From the NCBI RefSeq assembly GCF_022682495.2, contig NC_071391.1:43801998-43865997 (forward strand): 64,000 nt of DNA, read 5' to 3'. Positions 47,161 to 59,299 of this stretch are shown here, one piece after another. Both the position numbers and the translations under genes were made by a program. The stretch is from Desmodus rotundus (Eukaryota; Chordata; Mammalia; Chiroptera; Phyllostomidae). The notes under the pieces are model-generated. The model made no database searches. It saw only the letters and a list, made by a program, of their open reading frames with translations, and had not been told where the DNA came from. Position 1 is the first letter of the stretch; each line of letters begins with the position of its first letter.

Positions 47161-48860
47161 AAGCCACTAAAGAGTTTTAATTGGTGTGTGTGGGTCTATG
47201 TGAGCGATGGTAGGGGCAGGTGGGGGATGACCTGTTCTGAATGACTAGTTTTGTAAGAAAAGATCACCCGGCAGCAGTGAGCAGGTTCAAGAAGACTGGA
47301 GGTAACAAAAATGCTTAAATCCAGGGAGAGTAGATGTCTAGTTATTGCTTTAGTGTGGAGGAAAAAGTGCTTAACTAGATGCTATTAAGTATAGATAAAA
47401 GAGAACAAACTTGTTTAAAAAAAAAAAAAAAGGCTTTTTCTCCCTGCAATTTGGGAATAATGCATAGGCGGGAATTAGGAATAAGTATGTCAAATGTACA
47501 TCCAGGTTTTTTACTTTCACATCTTAATGAAAGACATTAAGAAGAATAGGTACAGGAGTTAAGAGATGAAGAGTGAAAATAAGAAGAGAAATGTGTGTGA
47601 TTTTTAAGGGAGTGAGGGAAAGCAGAGTTTGCCATACCAAAATATGCCTCTTTGGGATATCAATTATTTTAAACTGGTTATTTTTAAAACACAAAAGACT
47701 CAGGAAACACCTTTGGCCTTCCCGCTAACTGCCTAAGAGAATGATAGATGACCTGCTGCAGGAAGGAAGCTATCATATAGATAACTGTAGTTCAATATGA
47801 ACTAGCTGTGATAGACAGAGAGGAACCTAGCAAGGCCACTTTGATCAAAGTCCTCTCATTGTTAAAGATGCCCAGAAACATTTATTTACTAAATGTTTGC
47901 TTTTCCATCTTCTAACCATGTGAATTGCCTTCGTCTCCTTTCAAGTGTCAAACCACAACCTCCCCCTACCTCTTCTTGGCTCAAACCTTGAGTGCCCAAT
48001 CTGTTCTGGGGCCCCATATTTTTATGGAATCCCTGTATGTACATACATACCATGTAATAATTCATATGGACATAGGCAAAAAAGGTGGTTTTTTTTTAAA
48101 TCTCATTAACATGACTAGAAGGAAATAAATAAATAAATAAATCACCCACATAGGCTGTGGCACCTGGAGGCTCAGAAAATATTTTCATCTGAAATCTTTT
48201 CATGTTTGTTCTAGGGCTAAAGGTTAAAATAATTAGGAAACTGAGGGCTGTGAGGCTTGGGGAAATGCAAGCTGTGTGGGGAAGAGACTGAGCTTTCCTT
48301 TTTCTCACGGTTTTTTAAATTTCAATTCCTTTAAAATTTATCACATTGAAATGCTAAAGTCATGGTTCATTTGGGCAGTCTCAGTAACTAAGAATGGCTG
48401 GATAAAATATAGATAATGTTAAGGATGGGCTGAGATAGAGACCTGGAGGAGTGGTAGTGACTCAGTGAGAAGAAATATCTCAAATCCTTACATAAACTGT
48501 GTTATACCTTCCTGATCACACCTTCCTTATTCAGTCTCCCTCTGGGATTCTCAGTCCTCAGTCTACAAGACAAGTCTTCCTTGCATCGTTTCTTAATGGA
48601 GGTGGTTTTTATTGCACACAAAAAAAATGGGGCAGATTCTCCCTTTAATTCTAGATAAGAACATGTTAACTTTTGTAGGAATAACATCAGAGAAAATTTG
48701 CTGTCTGTTCTCTTAAATATAATTATTTACTAATAGGATGTGTTAATTATATAATTAAAAATATAATAAAATAAGATGTAGAGGAAAAGTTTTATCTTGA
48801 AATTAAAAGAAACATTTAATAAATTTTCAAAAGTTAATATGCATAATCTGTGATCTAAAT
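47160..48860. other. Gene-free DNA between TRIM6 and OR52B6
   Basis: No gene or clear element. There is a short (AAAT)n run near 48126 and poly(A) or poly(T) tracts at 47416 and 48089, some of which may be tails of unplaced retroelements. Confidence 0.35.
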
Positions 48861-49309
48861 GTTTCACTTTTAGGCATTTAACCTATAGAAATGGAGTTCT
48901 CCTAGAGGTGCACACAAATATACCCCACAAGAAGTATATTTCAGCTATTTTATAATAGTAAAAAAAAATGAAAGCAACAAAATGTTCATTAATGTACTAA
49001 TTATTGTTTGTTATATTTAGCTAATAACAATGAAAACAACAGTAAAGTAAGTGTTACTGCCTTTTTTTTTTCTACAGAGAAGGAAATTAAGCCTTAAAGA
49101 GGTTAAGTATAGCTTCCCAACAAATAACTACTATGCACTGAATATGGGGACTGCAACTTTCACCCAAGGGAATTTGACTCTAAAGCCTTTGTGTAACTCG
49201 GGGGACAGTTACACTCCCGGTAAGCCTAAGGGTGTGGATTGAACAAAGTTGTTTCAAACATTTTAGTTACAAAATTTTTGCTATAACGACTAATCCTATG
49301 TAGATGTTG

Positions 49310-49570
49310 TTTTGTACTGGCGCCAATATATCTGAAAGGTAGTTTCCTAGAATGTGATTTCTAGATTAAATGATAAATCCCACAAAGTACATTATATTGC
49401 ATATTTATGAGCAGTCTGTGAAAGAGCCTGTTTTCCCGCAACTTTGCCAACACAATGTTAATCCTTTTAATTTTTTGCCAGTTAGGCAGGTGAGAAATAG
49501 TATTTTGGTGTAGTCTGAACTGTATTTCTCTTGTTAATAATTAAGCATATCATGATTATGTCTTTGTCTT
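49310..49570 (-). mobile_element. Old L1 fragment, antisense
   Basis: TTTCTAGATTAAATGATAAA, CCGCAACTTTGCCAACACAA and GCCAGTTAGGCAGGTGAGAA resemble L1M 3' DNA read in reverse. Short and diverged. Confidence 0.5.
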
Positions 49571-50689
49571 CTTTTTCATCAAATTTGTGTTTACCTTTTC
49601 TTGCATTTTAAGACCCCTTATATAGTGGGAAAATTTAGCCACTTGTAACATCATTTGAAAATATTGGATGTGCATATCTTCTAGAGCAGGTTCTTATGCT
49701 TTGGGACAATAGAGATAAAAGTGTTTGAAAATTACCCCTTTCTTTAAGGAATGCAGTCTAGACAAGGCTTAAAAGAACAAACATAAAAAGATCTCTGATA
49801 AAACAAGAGCCCAGCAGAATGGATCTTTCACTGTAGGCAAGGTATAGGAGTGGACAGAGTTGAAGTGTGAACTAGGTTGTCAAGGATGAGTTGATTTTGG
49901 ACTAAACTTCTGGCTTAGTAGCGCTTCTCAATCACAGAGTACATTAGGCTAACATAATCTCTGATGTGAATAATTAATGATTAGTGAACAAGCTACCAAA
50001 TTACATAGAGAAGTTTATATTTCTTTAAAATCATTAAAGAATATATAAATCAACATCTGTTAGATATGTGTTTTGACTTCTCATTTTAATGATGAATATA
50101 ATTTTTAAATACAAAGCATATTTAGATGGAAAAGAATTCTCTATCCCTATACAATTATCTACGTTTTGATAAATGGTTGTGCCCACTGACATGTGTGCTG
50201 TGTGTTAGCATCTCTGAACTTGGGTGTATACACATGTGTGATTATGGACATGTGTAGCTAGTAATAAAAATAAGTATCATTTCATGAGATTATGAATTTT
50301 AGACATGAGAGTTCTTAGGGGTTCACATAGTGAGAAAGATGTTGAACTGGCAAATTTATATGTCAAAATTATATGCAAGGAATTATATGCATGGAATTTT
50401 CTCCTTAACCCATTAAGGAGAAAATACAAGTGAATACTGAGAAAAGTCCTATTTGGATGGTATATACCAGGTAAATTATCACATTTCCTGAGTTAGTTTT
50501 TGTTGAAATGATGAGCGGTCAGAAGGCATTTGAATAATAGGTGGAAAAAAGTGAGGTGGGTATTCTATAGATTTAAAAAAATAAGTCAAAGGTGGATTTT
50601 AGTAGAACATTTGCTTTATTTCATTTTGTATTCACTCCTTCATATTTTACATTCTACCAGAGACTTTTCTGCAAATCAGTAAAAACTCT

Positions 50690-50960
50690 GTAAACATTAC
50701 TTTTAATGACTGACTAATATTTGATAGTACGTATATATTATATAGCACCCTTTATTATTATTCATGCAGGTTATTAAACCTATTTCCCTTTTTGGTTTTT
50801 TGCTATTGTAAATAATTCTGGTGTTAATGACTTTTGCATAAATCTTTGTGCTCATTTCCAACTATTTTCTTGAGCGACATTCCAGGAAGAAAATTAGTAG
50901 GTCAAAGGGAATGAACATTTTTGAGGCATTTGATGCATACTGCTAAATTCCACATGATAC
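50690..50960 (-). mobile_element. Old L1 fragment, antisense
   Basis: TTTGCTATTGTAAATAATTC, TGACTTTTGCATAAATCTTT and AGTAGGTCAAAGGGAATGAA are common in antisense ancient L1 3' DNA. Confidence 0.5.
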
Positions 50961-51304
50961 AACAGACATACTTTTATTGCAAGTATGTAATATATGTGAG
51001 AAACCACCTCTAGCGAGAGATTACAAAGCTTGTAATCTTTGTTGATTGTAGACTTTCTAGACCATTATTACATTACTGTTAGTGAACAAAGAGTATCAAA
51101 AATGTCAGCTAATCTATATTGTGAGTTGGTAAGAGCTATTTAAAAGTGGACATTATTTTATTTCAGTAAATGATAATGAAAATGAAAACAGCCAATTGCA
51201 ATCAGCACTAGGAGATTCGAAACACCTCCCTCAAGTGTGGTCACAGGGAGCTGTCCAATGGGAGCCGTCCAGTCTGAGTGCCACTGCCTGAGCTGAGTCA
51301 CTCA

Positions 51305-51620
51305 GCTGGCTTTTAATTTATTTTTCATGGACTGGCTTTTAATTTATTTTTCAATTAGAGTTGGCATAGGAGGTTATATTAGTATCACATGTACAATATA
51401 GTGATTAGACATTTACATACCTTACAAAGCGATCTCCCAGTAAATCCAGAACTCATCTGACACCATACATAATTATTACATTATTGACTATACTCCTTAG
51501 GCTGTACTTTACATTCCTGTGATGATTTTAATAACTGGAAATTTGTACGACTCAATCTCTTTCACCTTTTTTACCCATTCTCTCCCAACCCCTCTGCAAT
51601 CTGATGAGCACCAATTTCAG
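51305..51620 (-). mobile_element. L1-type fragment beside OR52B6
   Basis: ACAATATAGTGATTAGACAT, TTACATACCTTACAAAGCGA and the following CCAGAACTCATCTGACACC belong to a common L1 3' repeat. It ends about 110 bp from the OR52B6 stop codon. Confidence 0.6.
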
Positions 51621-51733
51621 TATAACATTTATTTAAATAAATTAGGACATGGGTGAGAATGACACAAGATAACTGGAAGATGTAGAAAGGAGAATCGGGA
51701 TAATATAGAACAATTAAAAGGTATAAACAGGGA

Positions 51734-52771
51734 TTACATTGAGCTCAAGTTGAAAGCCCTTTCGTTAGATTCCTTGACAAGATTTGAAAACATCTGTTTA
51801 GCCCCTTCCAAAATCGGCTTTGTCCTCACACCATAAATAATGGGATTGAGCATTGGTGGGATGACCACATAGAGATTAGCCAGAATGATGTGGACATAGC
51901 GTGGGATACGTCTCCCACCAAACCTATAGGCAAAGACAGAAAAAAGGGCAGGGATGTAGAAGAGTAGGATAACAGAGACATGAGAGCCACAAGTGCTCAG
52001 GGCTTTGGACCGGGCATCTCGAGAAGAGAGGTGGAAGACAGCTCGGAGTATGTGAATATAGGAAACAGTGATAAGGATGATGCCCAGGCCAGTGGAGAGT
52101 AGAGCAGCTGCCAACCCATACCAGACATTGATGGAGATATCAGAGCAGGACAGACGAGCGATGCCCATGTGCTCGCAAAATGTGTGCGCAATGATGTTGA
52201 TCCGGCAATAGTGCAGACGCTTGAGGAGAAAGATGGACGGAAACATGATGATGAAGCTGCGGGTCAGGGTGGCAGCAGCGATCTTCCCAACGACCGTGCT
52301 TGTGAGGATGGTGGCATATTGCAGAGGATAGCAGATGGCCACATAGCGATCAAAGGCCATGGCCAGCAGGACCGCAGAGTCAGCCACAAAGAGGAAGTGG
52401 ATGAAGAACATCTGGGTGAGGCAGCCATCAAAGGAAATGTGGCTAGAACCTAGCCAGAAGTTGGCCAGTGTTTTGGGCATTGTGGCAGTGGAGAGCAAGA
52501 CATCAGCACTGGCCAACATGGACAGGAATATGTACATGGGCTCATGCAGGCTTGGCTGGGCGAGAATGACACAGATTAAAATGCCGTTGCCTGCCAGGGC
52601 AGCTACATACATGGTACAGAAGGGGATGGAGAGCCAGATGTGTACATGCTCCAGCCCAGGGATGCCAGTGAGGAGGCAGCCTGCCATGTGAGTGTCAGAG
52701 CTGTTCATAGCAGCTGTGCTGCTGGCAGATAAGAGAGTCATGATTTTCTGCAGAATCCTCCCCTGTGCCAT
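51734..52771 (-). CDS. OR52B6: Olfactory receptor OR52B6, intact single-exon GPCR
   Basis: An uninterrupted 345-aa frame with the class I (fish-like) olfactory receptor signature of family 52: LTGIPGLEHVHIWLSIPF at the N-terminus, LHEPMYIFLSMLASADVLLS (TM2), MAFDRYVAIC (TM3, aa 138-147), KALSTCGSHVSVILLFY (TM6), PPMLNPIIYGVRTK (TM7). There is an N-glycosylation sequon at N23 (NSS). The start MAQGRILQKIM matches the human OR52B6 start as I recall it (MAQVRALHKIM); M22 (AMNSSDT) is the alternative and is nearer the usual OR length. The tail after FSNL is about ten residues longer than the human form I recall. It is an odorant-sensing GPCR of the sensory neuron cilium; the ligand is not inferable. 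Position next to TRIM6 and divergent from the OR52H1-like pseudogene agrees with the human order. Confidence 0.95.
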   Translation of the reverse strand: MAQGRILQKIMTLLSASSTAAMNSSDTHMAGCLLTGIPGLEHVHIWLSIPFCTMYVAALAGNGILICVILAQPSLHEPMYIFLSMLASADVLLSTATMPKTLANFWLGSSHISFDGCLTQMFFIHFLFVADSAVLLAMAFDRYVAICYPLQYATILTSTVVGKIAAATLTRSFIIMFPSIFLLKRLHYCRINIIAHTFCEHMGIARLSCSDISINVWYGLAAALLSTGLGIILITVSYIHILRAVFHLSSRDARSKALSTCGSHVSVILLFYIPALFSVFAYRFGGRRIPRYVHIILANLYVVIPPMLNPIIYGVRTKPILEGAKQMFSNLVKESNERAFNLSSM

Positions 52772-53359
52772 AGAAGAGAAATAGCATTAGACTTTGTAAA
52801 CATTAGCAGAGTGAATATAAAAGCTTGTCAACAACTCCAAGGTCTGCACACGCGCGCACACACACACAGAGAGATTCTCCAACCATTATGTACTCTGCAC
52901 ACAGGCATACTCCCTACAGACAGCCACACACAAGCTCTGCACAAAGTGCACAGTTAGAGGACCTGCCCGCAAGACAGGCTCTGTGTCCTTATTTGGAGGA
53001 TCTCCATGCAGCTGGGAGACTTTCTGGCAACACAAGGCTCAGAAACATTGCCAGACTCAGGCAGTGTCACAGGTTCTGAAAAGAGCAGGAATAGTTAGAA
53101 AATCAAAAACAGTCTGTATAATCTCTATAGGCATGTAAATTGTAATAAACTGCAAAAACCCCAGTCTATGCACAGAAGGGCCGCTGTCTGAATCAAAAAA
53201 CAATCTCCTCTGATTAGCAGGCTGTGGAAGAAGAGGATTGGGGCCAGTGGGCAATGAAGACCCTGCGTCTTTTTTTCCCCCAGTAACAGGCGCTCTGACA
53301 AATACAGAGGCAGTGAAGGCAGCTGCATCATTCAGAAATAACACTGCACAAAGTGTGAA

Positions 53360-53475
53360 AAACCCTGGGTCAGAGATCTGCTGTCAGACTGTGTGATTTT
53401 GGACAAGTCACTGTCTTTTGTCTAACAATTTTCTGATCTTTGAAATGAGCATAATGGTGGTCTTGTTAGTGTGTT
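53360..53475 (+). repeat. MIR SINE fragment
   Basis: GACTGTGTGATTTTGGACAA, GTCACTGTCTTTTGTC and TTTGAAATGAGCATAATGGT follow the MIR core and tail. It sits upstream of OR52B6. Confidence 0.55.
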
Positions 53476-53544
53476 AAATGTAATTTTGTCTGTGGAAACC
53501 TTATCAAACTGTGTGGCGCTTCCTGGGTCACGTCTGTGACCCTG

Positions 53545-53725
53545 AAGTGTGGGCTATCACCCAGAAGGAAGGTGTGGAGCCCAGACCAGCATCATCGGGG
53601 AATTTACAAATTCTTGGACCCTACCACTCTCCTAATGAATCAGGAGCTACGGGGTTGGAGGAAGCAATCCATGTTTTAGCAAGGCCATGAGGTGGTTCCA
53701 ATTCATGCTAAGGTTTGTGAGCTGT
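53545..53725 (+). mobile_element. MER5A-like hAT DNA transposon
   Basis: Follows the MER5A consensus: AGTGTGGGC, GACCAGCATCATC, GGGAATTTACAAATTCTTGG, CCTAATGAATCAGGAGCT, CAATCCATGTTTTAGCAAG, GCTAAGGTTTGTGAG. Confidence 0.8.
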
Positions 53726-54574
53726 TGATGTGAGAAGTCTTTTTCTTTCATCCCAATCTAATCTACACGTCCATCTCTTCCACCACGACCAATGATGTCT
53801 CAGCCCCAGTTGGTTTCTGCATCATTGTCCTTGAGAGCATTCAGGCTTCAGCTAAATCTAACCAGTGTTTTCCTCAGCTCTCTTAGGCGTGAGGGAGATG
53901 ACACAGCCATACAAACAGTCTTGACTACGCTTTAGGCCAGTTGACTCCTATTAAACTATTCTCACACTGAATACACAACTTTATCACTGCCCAAATCCTT
54001 GCTGCTCCCTTTCAATGAAATTTTTCTCCTACATCACTGAGACTTCCAGACTATCAGGAGACAATTGCTCCGTATTATTATTCCACTCTTGTAAGTTTAT
54101 CTTCTCTCTGAACCCATTTTCCCTCATTTCCTCTACTCTCAGAGAAAGTAGTGTTAAAGTCATTATGCCTTTCAGTGTCTCCTTTGTTATCGTGACATTT
54201 TACTTTACCTGAAACAAGAAAGCTCCCTGAAGTTATTTATTTCTTTGTTTATTTAGATAGTACAAAGAAAATATAAATCAATTGTATTTTTCTTTCCTAG
54301 CAGCGAACAGCTGCACGATCACAGTTTAAAAGTTCTGATTGCAATACAAATGTACAAGCACACAAAATGTATGTTAAAAACATAACATACTTAAAAATAA
54401 ATTTAACTCAAATTTGCAAAGCCTCTACACCGAGAATTACAAAATATTGCCAGAAGAGATTTTTTAAAAAACGTACGTAAACGGAGACAGATACTATGCA
54501 CACAAATTGGGAGACCCAATCGATTGTTAACACATCAATTTTCTCAGAATAAATTTGTAGTTAGTTTTTAATTT

Positions 54575-54960
54575 AATTTAAAATATCTAGCTTTATTGAG
54601 GCATAATTGATAAATAAAAATTGTATCTCTACAAAGTGTACAACATGATAATTTAATATATGAATACCTTGTGAAATGATTACCACATTCAAGTTATTTA
54701 ACACATCCATCATGTCACATAGTTACCATTTTTGTGTCCTCAAATTATTTTACTTATTTATTTTACTTTTTATTGAATTGAAACTGGTTAAGAAAATGAT
54801 AGAGTTTCAGGTGTACAATTCTAAGATACATCATCTGTACACTGTATTTGAGTTGTATTTGAGTTGGTGTGTGTTTACCACCCCAACTCAAGCCTCCTTC
54901 CGACAGCTTTATACCCTCCTTCACCTCCTGCCACCCACTCTCTCCCAGCAATTTTTAACC
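54575..54960 (-). mobile_element. L1-type fragment
   Basis: AGCTTTATTGAGGCATAATT, GAAATGATTACCACATTCAA and the following CACATCCATCATGTCACATA are diagnostic of antisense L1M 3' DNA. A second related piece (TTTCAGGTGTACAATTCTAA) follows. The 134-aa frame at 54676 is not a gene. Confidence 0.65.
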
Positions 54961-54999
54961 TTGAAAACAAACAAAAAATTAACAGTTATAATAAAAATA

Positions 55000-57430
55000 T
55001 CTTATTCTGTTAGCCTGTCTCATTACTTCCTGTCTGCTGCTCTTCTTTCCCTCAGAATCACACCTTTCATGAAACACTAGTTTTGGCTTTGATTTTCTAC
55101 TCCACTCTAGATCTTCCCTTGTCTCTGACCTTCCTTTCCAGGCCTCAGTAAGGACTCCTCTGTCCCTGCTGAATGGCTTCCTGTGTTGCTTCCTTCTGGT
55201 GTGTCTCTAGGCTCTCCCTGCTCTTCACTCTCCCTGGCCAATCTTGTGATCTGCCTTGGCTTCATTTAGCCCACATGTACTAATACCTCCCAAATTTGTA
55301 TTTGCCATCTACAATATATTGCTTTTCAAGCTTCAGATTCACTTATCCAAAGACCTCCCAACTGATTTCCTGACCTGCAGTCCTTCTAGTCTCTAAACCA
55401 GTCTCCATATATGGTGGGTAGAAAGTAGGGTTATAATAATTAGTAAATAATAATACAATAATAAACTCTGTGTTTCACGTACTCACAATTGTAAACCTCC
55501 TTTTGCCCAAACCCATATAAATTATATTTCCAAAAGCTAATTTTGAGAATGGTACTTACTTGACAATAGAGAATAATTTCCCACTGCCTAGTATATTCAT
55601 ATACACATGTGATCTGCTTGCTTTACCAATACTGGACAAACTGTGTGTCTCTGAATTTGTTCTTCCTCTGTGGTCTTTTATACAGTCCATTTCCTTTATC
55701 TCCATCCTTCCCTCTAACCTAGCCAGTTTCTCACTCAGAAAGACCTCCCTCAGTTCCCAGAGCTGGATTATGCCTATATTCCCCTGCAGTAATTTATTTC
55801 TCTCTCTAGGATTTATCACACTGAAATATTTTCAGCCCCGATATATTATGACTCCCTAAGGCTCAGCACTTGTTGTCTGGGATAGAGCTGACATCTAGTG
55901 AATGTTTTTTTTAACAAAACTGATAGATTAGTTAAGTTCCCTCCCACACAGCCATGTAAGTTAGCACGGTCAAGGACTGTACTCACATGGTGAAAATTAC
56001 AGGTTTATAATCATAGACCATCTGTCCTCACATTCTCCTCTCATTTGTGCCACTTGTTGTGCTCACTCTTCCCACAACATCGCTCATCATGCTCACCCTC
56101 CACTATACCTTCCCACCTTTGTCAGCCACGCCAGCGCCTGCATACACCTTTCCCCTCCAGTTTCAGTTCTCCAGCATAATCACCCTCCAAGGCAGTCTTT
56201 GTCCCCAGTCTCTCTCTATCGTTTACCCATGTGACTTCTGTTTTGACTCCAATCAGGCACCTATTGATGTTGCTGTACCTCCAAACTAGTGAGCACCCCC
56301 AAAGAGCTTTTTGTCTCTCTCATAGCCCCCATTTTCAGACCTTCCGCTCCTTATATGCCCAGTTTCCTTGCCCACTGGTTTTTGCTTCTGTCATCTTTAG
56401 AAAAAGTACCAGAAAAACTATCCTTTCTATTCCAGTGAATTAATTTTCCTACCTGTTTTTGAATCCTTCACCTGATGCACCATCCAGAAACTTTGTCTTT
56501 CCTAAGTTGTCCCCCAGATACAGTAGAATAACTTTTATTTCTATTGTTACTCAGGGTCTGAGGATAGAAGCTTTGTGTCATTTATGATTCTTGTATCCTC
56601 CTTAGGAGCCAAGGATCCCTACTCAACAATCTTTCCATCCTCATCTGGGGAGTGACCCTCCAAACTGCCCTTTTCCCACCCTACTTGCCAGGAAAACAGT
56701 TTACGCCAGCCACTGTAGATAATTTTTTCTCTTCAGCATTCCACTCCTCTTTGAAGACTGCTATAGAGCTGTCTACTTATCTGGTACTCATTTCCCATGT
56801 GTTCCTCCACATTTATAACCTCCGCTCCATTCTGAAAAGATGTGACCCAGACTTACCTCCTCAATGCCACCTTCTCAGACTCACAGTTTCTTAGTTAAGT
56901 ATTTCATACACAGCTTAACTTCCTTAATATCTAAAATTGAATCTCGGGTCTTACTTTATATGGTGTTTATTCCCTCCTCTCCTCTCTCTTTTGGGAGCAG
57001 AGATTCCCCTCCCTCTGTTTCTCTTTACCTTCCTCAGCGGCAAATTCCTCCTCCACCACTTGGGCCAATACGCTTCTGTTTGAGACCCTAAGGCACTTAG
57101 GGATATGCGTTGGCATACAGCCAGATAGAAGAGATCTATTGTTTGACACTCTGAGCATCTAAGGGAGGTGGTCAGCACCAACTCAGAGGCTCTTAGCCTG
57201 AAAGTTTTCGTTGAATTTGCTTTTGCATTTTCTATTCCAATACTAGCTCTCTTGCACACATTCAATCCTACTCTTTCTTCTTTCTTCCCATTTTCCTTCC
57301 TACAGCATTTTCCTTTCAGGCTTCTTTCATTCACTACTGATCCAATGTCTGTTTTCAAACCCCTATTTCTTTTTTACCTCAGTGCTTTCTCTTCACCCTT
57401 TCACTGACCCTAAAATCTATTATATTGTAT
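55000..57430. other. Gene-free pyrimidine-rich DNA
   Basis: Long pyrimidine-rich stretches with phrases typical of old L2-type repeats. Several frames of 60-135 aa exist but none has a domain, a start context or splice partners. Nothing is supported as coding. Confidence 0.4.
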
Positions 57431-57439
57431 GTCATCCTA

Positions 57440-58003
57440 TAGGGAACCGTTCCACATGGCATGGGGAATGTAGCCCAGCTCCTGACTTGGAAAATCCAGT
57501 GAGGAGCCACTTGGCACACAGGACCCAAGCCCATGGATAGGTTCTCCTGTGGGGAATCAGGCCTGCATTGTACCTAGGCTGCTATGAGACTTGCTTTTGC
57601 TAAAACTCCCTCACCCTTTATAGAGGCAGCAAATGTTTACTGCATATCTTTAAAGTAACTTCCTAAAATCTGTGCTAAACCTCCCAAGGACGAGTGTAAC
57701 CAGTTCAACCACTTTTTCCTTTGCATTTGCAAATATCCTTTTTCTTTGTAGTAATTAGCAACTTCCTCTCCTTTGTTATCTGTAAAATGTGACCACCTAA
57801 AGTGAACCTCTGCATGGTAAATGAGGACCATCCTTGATGTAATATACCCAGAAAAGCAATAAAAGCCTGTCCAGGCAGGGGTCGGGGCCCTTAGAGAGTG
57901 ACCATGCCGTCTCTTTTTCTCCACAGGACTTCTGCAGTCCGTGTGAATTTGTTCGTTGCAGTCACAAAGCACAGACCCTGTGGGCGGGGGTCTGCATCAT
58001 CAT
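57440..58003 (+). mobile_element. Solo LTR, copy 2 of the pair
   Basis: Full-length relative of 5594-6150: the same GGGGAACCGTTCCACATG start, the shared CTAAAACTCCCTCACCCT block, AATAAAAGCCTGTCCAGGCA, and the CTCCACAGGA(T/C)TTCTG block near the end. A short CCTA may be the target duplication, but the edges are ambiguous. No internal viral genes are adjacent. Confidence 0.66.
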
Positions 58004-58469
58004 CCTAAAGGAAAGAATGTAGTCATTCAAAAAATTTGACAAGCCTTGATATATCTGTTGTTTGGGTCAGCATTTCAGGTCAATGGATAAGGGAGTCATG
58101 TTCCCTTACCACAAGCACCTACTTACCAGTAATTACAATACAGCAAGGGGTACAGAGTGCTGTGGAGTCCAGAAGCCAGGAGAATAATTCTGCTTGGTAT
58201 GATTAGGGCAGGCTTCACAGAGAGTCACACTGCAATAGAGACTAAAAAGATTGTGTGTGTTTGTATGTATATGAAGTTGTTGTGAGGGCCGACAGAGAAT
58301 GAATGTGAAAGGACTTGACAAAGGACATAAATAGTGATGGTGATGCTTTGGAGAATTTGTGTTGAGGGCTAATATGGAAACTGGACTACAAGAACCAGAG
58401 CTCAAACTAAAGACTAGCATTCAAAAGATAGGAGATAGTATCAATCAGTCTCCTCTTTCTGGGCCAAGC

Positions 58470-58720
58470 TTTATTTAATTTTGTTGATTGATTTGTTTGT
58501 AACTGAGACAGAAGGGATTTTTTTGCAGTATACAATTCAGTAGCTTTCAGTATATGCGCTAGGTTGTTCCACCACGGTCACTACCTAATGTGCTTTTTCT
58601 GTCCCAGGAAATCTCAGTCTTTTTAGTCACAATGTCTGTGTAGGCTCCTCTTGGTTACAACAGTTTAGTTTTTAAATGTTTTAAATCTGTTGCTATTTTA
58701 CTTAGATTTTTTTTTAAATG
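58470..58720 (-). mobile_element. L1-type fragment
   Basis: ATTCAGTAGCTTTCAGTATA, GGTTGTTCCACCACGGTCAC and GCTTTTTCTGTCCCAGGAAA match another antisense L1M 3' piece. Confidence 0.5.
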
Positions 58721-58924
58721 GCATTTTGTGTGTCATGTGTTTTTATTTTAAAATGTTAAATGATTTCTTTCATATCACCTAAATGAATGGGGTTGGTGTC
58801 ATTATTTGCCCCTTCTCATTTTTTTTTGCCATGAAATTCCAACTTTAACTTGCTGAAAGGAGAGAAAGTCAGTTTCTTGTAAGGATCTCAGAGATCTGCA
58901 AGAACTCACTCACACAGCCAGAGT

Positions 58925-58962
58925 CAAAATATAATAATATAATATAATATAATATAATATTG
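58925..58962 (+). repeat. (ATAAT)n microsatellite
   Basis: About seven tandem copies of a 5-bp ATAAT unit, nearly pure. Confidence 0.9.
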
Positions 58963-59071
58963 AATAAGTATAATTTTAGGGAAACAAAGCTTTAGTTTAC
59001 TCATTTTTATCTGTTACAGTTGCTATACCAAGGTAGTCAGCATACAGCCACTTTTAAAACTCTGGTCTATT

Positions 59072-59289
59072 GCCCTCACTGGTGTGGTTCAGTGGGCTGA
59101 GCATCATCCTGCAAACTAAAAGGTCAGCCGGTTCAATTGCAGGTCAGGGCACAGGCCTGGGTTGTCAGCCAAGTCCCTGGTTGGAGTTGTGCAAGAAGCA
59201 ACTGATTGACGTTTTGCCCTTCTCTTTCTCCCTCCCCCTCTCTAAAAACAAACATATAAACAAAATCTTTAAAAAATTTTTTAAAAAAA
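59072..59289 (+). mobile_element. Ves SINE
   Basis: GCCCTCACTGGTGTGGTTCA, GTGGGCTGAGCATCATCCTG, AGGTCAGCCGGTTCAATTG, GGCACAGGCCTGGGTTGTC, then a TCTCCCTCCCCCTCTC tail and poly(A). TCTGGTCTAT / TCTTGTCTAT flank it. The 85-aa open frame across it is not a gene. Confidence 0.85.
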
Positions 59290-59299
59290 CATCTTGTCT

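Noticed and set aside
52169..52691. Plus-strand frames of 94 and 110 aa opposite OR52B6
   Set aside because: Antisense shadows of the receptor gene.
54676..55080. 134-aa plus-strand frame
   Set aside because: Runs through antisense L1 3' DNA; hydrophobic composition follows from T-rich sequence.
56951..57358. 135-aa minus-strand frame
   Set aside because: No domain, atypical composition, no splice partners; pyrimidine-rich repeat DNA on the other strand.
5594..58003. One huge provirus between the two related LTRs
   Set aside because: The 52 kb between them holds host genes and many unrelated repeats, and the flanking duplications differ.
58925..58962. Possible CRISPR-like or satellite array
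   Set aside because: Only a 5-bp microsatellite; no spacers.
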